A stretch of 64,000 nucleotides of DNA from Planococcus versutus (GTDB lineage: Bacteria > Bacillota > Bacilli > Bacillales_A > Planococcaceae), in NCBI RefSeq assembly GCF_001186155.3, contig NZ_CP016540.2:186001-250000 (forward strand), read 5' to 3'. Positions 58,508-64,000 of the stretch are shown piece by piece; within the stretch, counting starts at the first letter, position 1; each line of letters begins with the position of its first letter. The notes below the pieces were generated by a model. That model was not told the DNA's origin. It saw only the letters and a list, made by a program, of their open reading frames with translations, and searched no databases. The position numbers were made by a program, and so were the translations under genes.

Positions 58508-59347
58508 ATGCAGGAGAAGAAAAAGAAAGCGCCAATTGTTAAGGTCATGTCGTTTAATATTGCTCATGGTTTAGGAATGGACGGGAGAGTTGATTTAGAG
58601 CGGACTGCAGAAGTAATTGAAGATTCGTGTGCGAACATTATTGCCTTGCAGGAAGTTGATCGCTATTTTTCGGATCGCAGCTCATTTATGGATCAAGTGG
58701 GATGGTTGAGTGAACGACTTGGAATGTATGCGGCTTACGGGCCCAATATAAACATTGCACCGCAAGATTCAAGGCGTTCGAACCATCAGTACGGCAATGT
58801 GATATTAAGTAAGTCTCCAATCATATTTAGTGAAAATCACTTGCTAACACAAGTGTACTGTCCTTTTGGTAATAATGAACAGCGTGGTATGTTAGAGACT
58901 GTTATTGAGATAGAAGGCAGTTACGTGAGCGTCTTTAATACACATCTAGCCTTAAAAGAAGATGAGCTCGCGACAAGTGTCGATGAAATGTTAATGATTT
59001 TCAAAAACAGTCATTTCCCAAAGATTATTGCGGGTGATTTTAATGCCGCTCCTTCAAGTATTCATATGCAAAAGCTTCATCATCGTGTTAAAGATGTCTT
59101 TTTGAAAATGAAACGCGGAGATTCCTACACGTATCCCTCTCCTTACGTGAGTAGTGTATCAGGCGAAGTATTCCAGCCTGCTACACGGATTGACTATATT
59201 TTTGCCGATCATTATGTGGAAGTTATTCAAGTAGCAACTATTAAAACCGCGGTTTCTGATCACTTGCCAATTGTCGCAGACATGATCTTGACGAATGTTA
59301 AAGTGAATGATAAGGTCCGTGCAGCAAAAGTTCACATAACTGTATAA
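58508..59347 (+). CDS. Endonuclease/exonuclease/phosphatase (EEP) family protein
   Basis: A 279-residue metal-dependent phosphohydrolase of the DNase I/sphingomyelinase fold. Catalytic motifs are KVMSFNIAHG (N-terminal), IIALQEVDR (metal-binding Glu, about 48-56), NTHLAL, AGDFNAAPSS, RIDYIFA and the closing SDHLPI. There is no signal peptide, so it is probably cytoplasmic. AAAGGAGAGG precedes ATG 58508; the frame continues upstream only through repeat DNA. The substrate (nucleic acid, phospholipid or other phosphodiester) cannot be decided. Confidence 0.88.
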   Translation: MQEKKKKAPIVKVMSFNIAHGLGMDGRVDLERTAEVIEDSCANIIALQEVDRYFSDRSSFMDQVGWLSERLGMYAAYGPNINIAPQDSRRSNHQYGNVILSKSPIIFSENHLLTQVYCPFGNNEQRGMLETVIEIEGSYVSVFNTHLALKEDELATSVDEMLMIFKNSHFPKIIAGDFNAAPSSIHMQKLHHRVKDVFLKMKRGDSYTYPSPYVSSVSGEVFQPATRIDYIFADHYVEVIQVATIKTAVSDHLPIVADMILTNVKVNDKVRAAKVHITV

Positions 59348-59364
59348 CTGTATTCACGCAACTA

Positions 59365-59401
59365 GAAACCGGCGGCTCTACTAAAGAGCTTCTGGTTTTT
59401 T
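59365..59401 (+). terminator. Terminator after the EEP gene
   Basis: GAAACCGG...GCTCT pairs with AGAGC...CTGGTTT with small internal mismatches, followed by TTT. Confidence 0.7.
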
Positions 59402-59549
59402 CTGTGTAAGTTTTCCTATCCGTTTATTTCCATTTTCATCTGTTGACTCCATATGCTATAAGCTAAAGTCACGCTGATAAGACTTGGCATTCGTGGTTAA
59501 GCGGGAAAATTGTTAAAATGAATATATGTAGATATAAGGAGAGGACAAA

Positions 59550-60452
59550 ATGGGACATGATCATGATCATTTTGAAACTGTAAGAAGTGGTAACAAAAAA
59601 GCGTTAGCTACTGCACTTGTCATAACAGCAGGTATTATGCTAGTTGAATTTTTCGGTGGACTTTTTACAAATAGCTTGGCATTGATTGCAGATAGCGGTC
59701 ATATGTTGTCGGATACGGTTTCACTAGCACTTAGTTTGTTAGCCATTTGGTTTGCAGGAAGAGCTGTATCGGCTAAAAAGACGTATGGCTCTTATCGTTT
59801 TGAAATTATTACAGCTTTTATTAACGGCATTACTTTGTTTGTTATGGCGGGGATTATCATATATGAAGCCGTTCAGCGATTGTACGAACCTGCAGAAGTC
59901 CAAGGTGGGTGGATGTTGATAATTGCTGCCATCGGACTTTTAGCTAATTTGTTGAGCGCTTGGGTGTTAAATCGTGGCGCTGACGTTGACGGTAACTTAA
60001 ATATGAAAAGTGCCTACATGCATATTATTGGAGATGCCTTAGGTTCGGTTGGAGCAATAGTTGCCGGATTGCTTATCTTGTTGTTCGATTGGACGATAGC
60101 CGATCCGCTTATTTCGATCGCGGTTGCATTATTAATATTGCGTAGTGCATGGGGAATTTTGCAGAACAGTCTTCATATTTTGATGGAAGGGACGCCGGAA
60201 GAAATTGATACACAAGAAGTAGAAAAGCGACTTCTTGAAATTGAGGGTGTATTAGCTGTTCACGATTTGCATATTTGGACAATCACTTCAGGAATGGATC
60301 TTTTCACTTGTCATATTGATGTTGATATGGATATAGACGAACAAGAAGTTTTGCAACAAGCAATAAAGTTAGTGCATGATAGTTGCGGAATTGAACACAC
60401 CACAATTCAAATTGAAAAGCCAAAAATTGTACATCCTTCACTAAAAGTATAA
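59550..60452 (+). CDS. czcD: Cation diffusion facilitator, CzcD-like zinc exporter
   Basis: A 300-residue antiporter exporting Zn2+ (and similar divalent cations). It has a histidine-rich N-terminus (MGHDHDHFE), six membrane segments with the two metal-binding HxxxD sites (GHMLSD in helix 2 and HIIGD in helix 5), and a C-terminal cytoplasmic domain (HDLHIWTITSGMDLFTCHIDV). It lines up closely with B. subtilis CzcD. AAGGAGAGG precedes ATG 59550. No metal-sensing regulator is adjacent. Confidence 0.93.
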   Translation: MGHDHDHFETVRSGNKKALATALVITAGIMLVEFFGGLFTNSLALIADSGHMLSDTVSLALSLLAIWFAGRAVSAKKTYGSYRFEIITAFINGITLFVMAGIIIYEAVQRLYEPAEVQGGWMLIIAAIGLLANLLSAWVLNRGADVDGNLNMKSAYMHIIGDALGSVGAIVAGLLILLFDWTIADPLISIAVALLILRSAWGILQNSLHILMEGTPEEIDTQEVEKRLLEIEGVLAVHDLHIWTITSGMDLFTCHIDVDMDIDEQEVLQQAIKLVHDSCGIEHTTIQIEKPKIVHPSLKV

Positions 60453-60477
60453 CTAGAGTAATTTTCTTATTTATAGA

Positions 60478-60499
60478 GTGAGGGAACCTCTTTTTTTCA
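60478..60499 (+). terminator. Weak terminator after czcD
   Basis: GAGG-GAA-CCTC is a short stem followed by seven T residues, positioned 26 bases after the stop codon. It is a low-stability structure. Confidence 0.45.
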
Positions 60500-60542
60500 T
60501 GGTAAACTAAACATAAAAATTAGATGGAAAGGAGCAGCGAGT

Positions 60543-61478
60543 ATGACAGAAAACCAGTGGCTTAAATTGCACGCGCAATCCTTAGAATGGGTAAAAGCAC
60601 AATTGAATCCAACCGCAAAAGTTCTAGACGTTTACTCATTAAAAGGTGGAACTTCTTCAACTCTTTTAGAGTTACTTGTCCAAGAAGAAGATCAACAACG
60701 TTTTTATGTATTACGTCTTTTTCATAAAGCGGATTGGTTAGCAAAAGAACCTGATTTAGCAAAGCATGAAGCAGAAAGCCTTCAGTATGCAAAAAGAGCA
60801 GGTCTTGCGGTTCCTCGTTTGATTGCCTATGATGAAACAGGCGAAAATAGTGGGATGCCTGCGGTGTTAATGACCAAAATGCCTGGTTCTGTCGTACTTC
60901 AGCCCTCTAATGATGAGCAATGGCTTGATAGCTTGGCAGCGACACTAGCAAAATTACACCAGACAAAAGTAGACAATTTTTCTTATGACTACTTTTCGTA
61001 TAACGATGTGTTCTTATTGGAAAAGCCTATTTGGTCGAAATTTCAACATGATTGGATGCGTGCTTTTTATATCGTCTCTGGGGGCCGTCCTTCATTTCAA
61101 GAATGTTTTATCCACAGAGATTTTCACCCAGCCAATATCCTTTGGGAAGATCGACAAGTAAGTGCTATCGTCGATTGGGTCAATGCGTGTCGAGGTCCAG
61201 CTGGAATTGATATTGGACATTGCCGAGTTAATTTGGCTCAACTGTACGGCATTTCTGTTGCGAATGATTTTTTGACGGCTTATGAGCGTCATGCGGGAAG
61301 TTCGTTTACTTATGATCCTTATTGGGACCTTCTGTCATTGACGGATACACTTGATGGTTCACCTACTGTTTACCCTGGCTGGAAAGTGTTTGGCATGAAA
61401 GGTCTGTCAGATGAATTGATGCGTCACCGTTTAGATGATTATTTATTGAGTTTGCTCGATCGTTTTGACGATTTTTAA
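60543..61478 (+). CDS. Phosphotransferase, APH (aminoglycoside phosphotransferase) fold
   Basis: A 311-residue kinase-fold protein. The Brenner catalytic loop reads HRDFHPANILW (about 190-200) and the metal-binding segment IVDWVNACRGPAGIDIGHC follows, as in APH and choline-kinase-like enzymes. The N-terminal lobe includes KGGTSSTLLELLV and FYVLRLF with the ATP-binding region. GGAAAGGAGC precedes ATG 60543. Most chromosomal members phosphorylate unknown small molecules; antibiotic resistance should not be assumed. Confidence 0.87.
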   Translation: MTENQWLKLHAQSLEWVKAQLNPTAKVLDVYSLKGGTSSTLLELLVQEEDQQRFYVLRLFHKADWLAKEPDLAKHEAESLQYAKRAGLAVPRLIAYDETGENSGMPAVLMTKMPGSVVLQPSNDEQWLDSLAATLAKLHQTKVDNFSYDYFSYNDVFLLEKPIWSKFQHDWMRAFYIVSGGRPSFQECFIHRDFHPANILWEDRQVSAIVDWVNACRGPAGIDIGHCRVNLAQLYGISVANDFLTAYERHAGSSFTYDPYWDLLSLTDTLDGSPTVYPGWKVFGMKGLSDELMRHRLDDYLLSLLDRFDDF

Positions 61479-61573
61479 GAGCAAATGAGAAGTTGTTAAA
61501 TTCGTTCTGAGGTTTGATTTCTCCGATAAAGGCAATATACAACAATAAGTGAGTTTTTTGAGGAGGAAATCAA

Positions 61574-62101
61574 ATGACAGATGGACAACTAAAAAAGTTA
61601 AAAAAGCAGTTAGAAGAACAGGTAGCATCACTAGAAGAACGCGTTGAACAGACAGACGAGTTTGAGACAACAGAGCTTTCAAATTATGACAACCATCCAG
61701 CTGATAACGCAACAGATCTATACGATCAAGAGCGCGGTTTGGCGATGACTCAATTTAAAGAAGAAGAATTAGAAGAAGCAAAAGCTGCACTAGCTGCAAT
61801 TGAAGAAGGCACATATGGAACCTGTTCGGTTTGTGGGAAAGACATTCCGTTTGAACGGTTAGAAGCATTGCCTACAGCCTTAACATGCATCGACCATGCA
61901 GACCATGACTTAGATTTGGAAAGTCGCCCTTCTGAGGAAGACGTGCTTCAAGCTTCTACAAAACAGCCTGTCAAAAAAGAAGACGGCGCTATTCGAGATG
62001 ATGAAGATAGCTTTGAAGAAGTAGAAGATTTTGGATCATCCGATACGCCACAAGATCAACCAAATGAAAATTCAGAGAAGTTCTTTAAAGATGAGGATTA
62101 A
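61574..62101 (+). CDS. DksA/TraR-type zinc finger protein, YteA-like
   Basis: A 175-residue protein with an N-terminal coiled coil (about 1-30), an acidic middle, and a DksA-like zinc finger GTCSVCGKDIPFERLEALPTALTCIDH (about 80-106) whose fourth ligand position is His rather than Cys (CxxC...CxxH), as in Bacillus YteA. The C-terminus is very acidic. GAGGAGG precedes ATG 61574. DksA relatives act on RNA polymerase; YteA itself is associated with sporulation, and its biochemical role is not settled. Confidence 0.88.
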   Translation: MTDGQLKKLKKQLEEQVASLEERVEQTDEFETTELSNYDNHPADNATDLYDQERGLAMTQFKEEELEEAKAALAAIEEGTYGTCSVCGKDIPFERLEALPTALTCIDHADHDLDLESRPSEEDVLQASTKQPVKKEDGAIRDDEDSFEEVEDFGSSDTPQDQPNENSEKFFKDED

Positions 62102-62105
62102 TCGT

Positions 62106-62140
62106 AAAACCCTTGCTAGCTTTGAGTAGCAAGGGTTTTA
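62106..62140 (+). terminator. Terminator after the YteA-like gene
   Basis: AAAACCCTTGCTA and TAGCAAGGGTTTT form a perfect 13-base stem around an eight-base loop, with an A/T-rich tail. Confidence 0.85.
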
Positions 62141-62147
62141 AAACGAA

Positions 62148-62171
62148 ATCGTATTTCCCGGGAAATACGAT
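62148..62171. promoter_or_regulatory. Perfect 24-base palindrome before the NTF2-like gene
   Basis: ATCGTATTTCCC is followed at once by its exact reverse complement, with no loop. It ends just before the GTGAGGAG ribosome binding site of the gene at 62188. The lack of a loop favours a protein-binding operator over a hairpin terminator; the binding protein is unknown. Confidence 0.6.
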
Positions 62172-62187
62172 GGTGAGGAGAACGACT

Positions 62188-62550
62188 ATGGGTGAGTTAC
62201 TGAAAGAAATTTATGCCTTAGAATGTAGCCACATCGATCCAGAAGTTCGGATTTCTGCTGAAAAGCTTGGCAATGTGCTAGATGACGATTTTTTTGAATT
62301 TGGCAGTTCTGGTGGCCTCATAAAGCGCTCGGATTATAAAGAGGATCATCAGTTAAGTCCGGATCCAATGGAGATTAAATTTTTCGACATGCATGAATTG
62401 GGACCAGACGCTGTTCTCACCACTTATCAAGTACATAACCGGAATACGGGAAGACTAACAAATCGTAGTTCTATTTGGAAAAAGCGAGAGAATGGCTGGA
62501 AACTGTTTTTTCACCAAGGGACAGTTTCTGCTGGAGATGTGTTTAACTAA
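62188..62550 (+). CDS. NTF2-like protein, DUF4440 type
   Basis: A 120-residue protein with the cone-shaped NTF2-like pattern: N-terminal helix (MGELLKEIYALECSHIDPEVR), DDDFFEFGSSGGLIKRSDY and a C-terminal beta sheet ending SSIWKKRENGWKLFFHQGTVS. This is typical of DUF4440 proteins, whose ligands are mostly unknown. GTGAGGAG fixes ATG 62188; the longer open frame begins inside the terminator and palindrome. Confidence 0.83.
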   Translation: MGELLKEIYALECSHIDPEVRISAEKLGNVLDDDFFEFGSSGGLIKRSDYKEDHQLSPDPMEIKFFDMHELGPDAVLTTYQVHNRNTGRLTNRSSIWKKRENGWKLFFHQGTVSAGDVFN

Positions 62551-62604
62551 GAGAACAAAAGGATATTTACGTAAGAGAACTATTTTGTTGAAGGAGGAAC
62601 TCAG

Positions 62605-63003
62605 ATGAAACACGCCGTCGTATTATTTGATGGAGATTGCAATTTTTGCGACTCAAGCGTTAAATTTATTATAAATCATGATCCAGCTGCTTATTTTCAG
62701 TTTGCTTCATTGCAAAGTGAAGTCGGCCAAGAACTGACTAGAAAACACAAGGTTCCTGATGATGTAGACAGTTTGGTCCTTATACAAGACGGGCAAGCTT
62801 ATGTAAAATCTGAAGGAGCTTTAATGATTTCACATCATTTAACGGGTCTTTGGAAACTGGCGCATTACTTGAAGCCGTTTCCTCGAGCACTTCGAGATGG
62901 AGCATACGATGTTATTGCCAAAAACCGTTACAAAGTGTTTGGGAAACTAGACAGTTGTACGTTGCCACCACCTCACGTCCGAAAACGATTTTTGGATAAG
63001 TAA
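62605..63003 (+). CDS. DCC-family thiol-disulfide oxidoreductase-like protein (DUF393)
   Basis: A 132-residue protein of the DCC family: VVLFDGDCNFCDSSVKFIINHDP carries the DGxCxxC motif (DGDCNFC, about 8-14) that names the family, followed by FQFASLQSEVG and the C-terminal helix with ALRDGAYDVIAKNRYKVFGK. It resembles B. subtilis YuxK. A thioredoxin-like redox role is proposed for the family but not proven. GAAGGAGG precedes ATG 62605. Confidence 0.88.
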   Translation: MKHAVVLFDGDCNFCDSSVKFIINHDPAAYFQFASLQSEVGQELTRKHKVPDDVDSLVLIQDGQAYVKSEGALMISHHLTGLWKLAHYLKPFPRALRDGAYDVIAKNRYKVFGKLDSCTLPPPHVRKRFLDK

Positions 63004-63009
63004 ATGCAA

Positions 63010-63046
63010 AATCCCGAACTAGATTTTTCTAGTTCGGGGTTTTTTG
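63010..63046. terminator. Bidirectional terminator
   Basis: ATCCCGAACTAG pairs with CTAGTTCGGGGT around ATTTTT and runs into TTTTTT; it separates the DCC gene from the converging gene at 63069. Confidence 0.9.
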
Positions 63047-63068
63047 ACTGAGACGACATTAGCAATCT

Positions 63069-63995
63069 TCAACAAAAATTAGATAGTCGCCAATATTTGT
63101 TAGCAGTTGGACCGGCCATAAAAGCCAATCCTTCACTTTCGGATTGATGAAGTTCTGTCCATTCTGTTTCGTTGTCTAGTTTTAAATACACTTCGTGGTT
63201 AGGTGATTGATCATGTACGCTAATGACGTCATAGATGCCATTACGGTGAAAGCTAGCGGATAGTTTATAATCAATGGCTGGTGAAGTAGTAAGTGGATTT
63301 CCAACGCTATGCGTTAACACTAGTGAGCATTTAGAGTCTGATGTTACGGTTTTTTTCAAATTGATTTTTTCGTCTGAAGCGACATCTGCTTTGCTGAACT
63401 TTTTTCGCCAATTGTAGCCAATTGTCGGACCAACGTTTTTATCCCATGTCAAAGTAGGCAGAGTGTCTTGAAAAGACACAGTAAACTTAACGTGCGTCCG
63501 GGATTGCGTAGCTTCCGGATCAAATTTTCGGTCGTCTCCTTTAAAATAGTGAAAAGGTGACAACAAATTCGGATTTTTTAATAGGCTATCTGGCAAGAAA
63601 GTGTTGTAACGGAAATGCCAAATAGGGTGCTTGACTTGTTCTTCTGTATCATTCAATAATGATTGAAGAGGTGCTATTTTTTTAGTTATCCAAAACTCTT
63701 CCATCGCTGCTTTTTCGGGGGGAGAGCTTGGATTTAAAGATCCAAAGAGTTTGTTCAAAGTAAATGGTTTCTTTCCATCGTTTTCGTTAGATTTTGTGAC
63801 AGGACGTTTTCCACGCACCCAATACGTAAAATGTTGTTCGTTTGAAACAGCACGATCGGTATATTGATTTTTTTCCACCGTTTCGATCCATTCACTATTT
63901 CGATAAATATCGAAAGTCGTGATGTCGTCAATTTTTCCCCATGCTAAAGAGATTCGACTTTCTGAAACAATTGTTGTTATCACCAATTCCGCCAA
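63069..63995 (-). CDS. Hypothetical protein with fibronectin-III-like start, probably partial at the window edge
   Basis: The frame is 308 residues from TTG 63995, five bases from the window end, and the true start may lie outside. The N-terminal 60 residues look like a fibronectin type III strand pattern (RISLAWGKIDDITTFDIYRNSEWIETV), and the rest has features such as FRYNTFLPDSLL, FHYFKGDDRKFDPEATQSRT and an ending rich in beta strands. There is a loose resemblance to DUF3238 proteins of Bacillus, a low-confidence recall. No signal peptide or catalytic motif is visible. Confidence 0.65.
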   Translation of the reverse strand: MAELVITTIVSESRISLAWGKIDDITTFDIYRNSEWIETVEKNQYTDRAVSNEQHFTYWVRGKRPVTKSNENDGKKPFTLNKLFGSLNPSSPPEKAAMEEFWITKKIAPLQSLLNDTEEQVKHPIWHFRYNTFLPDSLLKNPNLLSPFHYFKGDDRKFDPEATQSRTHVKFTVSFQDTLPTLTWDKNVGPTIGYNWRKKFSKADVASDEKINLKKTVTSDSKCSLVLTHSVGNPLTTSPAIDYKLSASFHRNGIYDVISVHDQSPNHEVYLKLDNETEWTELHQSESEGLAFMAGPTANKYWRLSNFC

Positions 63996-64000
63996 CCGGT

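Overview
The window is a low-to-moderate G+C Firmicutes chromosome segment. Gene content and protein similarity point to Bacillales, most likely a motile member of the Planococcaceae (Planococcus or Planomicrobium-like); the family assignment is inference from recognised protein families and repeat style, not from a database search. No rRNA, tRNA, CRISPR, prophage or transposase gene was seen.

Positions 1-790 hold only repeat-rich intergenic DNA. Positions 791-29218 are a compact flagellar supercluster: motA-motB-fliL, then a sigma-D-type operon (yvyF-flgM-flgN-flgK-flgL), a convergent flhO-flhP pair on the minus strand, and one very long plus-strand run flgB-flgC // fliE-fliF-fliG-fliH-fliI-fliJ-fliK-flgD-flgE-swrD-fliM-fliY-fliO-fliP-fliQ-fliR-flhB-flhA-flhF-sigD-swrB, ending in a YaaR-family gene and a PilZ c-di-GMP receptor gene. 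Together these encode the stator, switch, rotor, export apparatus, rod, hook, hook-junction proteins, sigma-28 and its anti-sigma factor. Compared with the Bacillus subtilis fla/che operon, flhG, ylxF (motE), cheY and the cheB-A-W-C-D block are absent, and fliL sits with motAB. FliY has lost its CheY-P-binding N-terminus and one of its two phosphatase sites. The flagellin, cap and chemotaxis genes must lie elsewhere or be missing.

Positions 29219-44150 are mainly nutrient uptake: a polar amino-acid ABC transporter with a lysine-6-dehydrogenase-like gene inside its operon, an oligopeptide transporter (oppA-oppB-oppC-oppD, no oppF), the 5-oxoprolinase genes pxpB-pxpC-pxpA followed by a truncated ycsG-like transporter gene, and an orphan amino-acid-binding lipoprotein. 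Positions 44151-51006 hold a TetR pseudogene with intact-looking operators, a drug-type ABC-2 exporter pair, lrgA-lrgB, brnQ with a CodY-like box, and a GntR/FCD regulator. Positions 51188-63995 are a mixed housekeeping and resistance region: tandem SpoIIAA-like STAS proteins, an RlmI-like methyltransferase, a fosmidomycin-resistance-type MFS pump, GNAT, a multidrug ABC half-transporter followed by a decayed MerR/TipAS regulator, an EEP-fold phosphohydrolase, a CzcD zinc exporter, an APH-fold kinase, a DksA-like zinc finger protein, small conserved proteins, and a partial unknown gene at the right edge.

The most unusual signals are non-coding. Two arrays, each of five short repeats spaced 20-21 bp (two helical turns) but with unrelated unit sequences, lie at 43123-43217 (overlapping the putative pxp promoter) and 58099-58188. 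Palindromic repeats of about 120-170 bp occur in recurring pairs around the flagellar operons, with stem arms that vary in a compensatory way between copies. A roughly 490-bp inverted-repeat composite bounded by identical terminator-like hairpins lies at 34203-34694.
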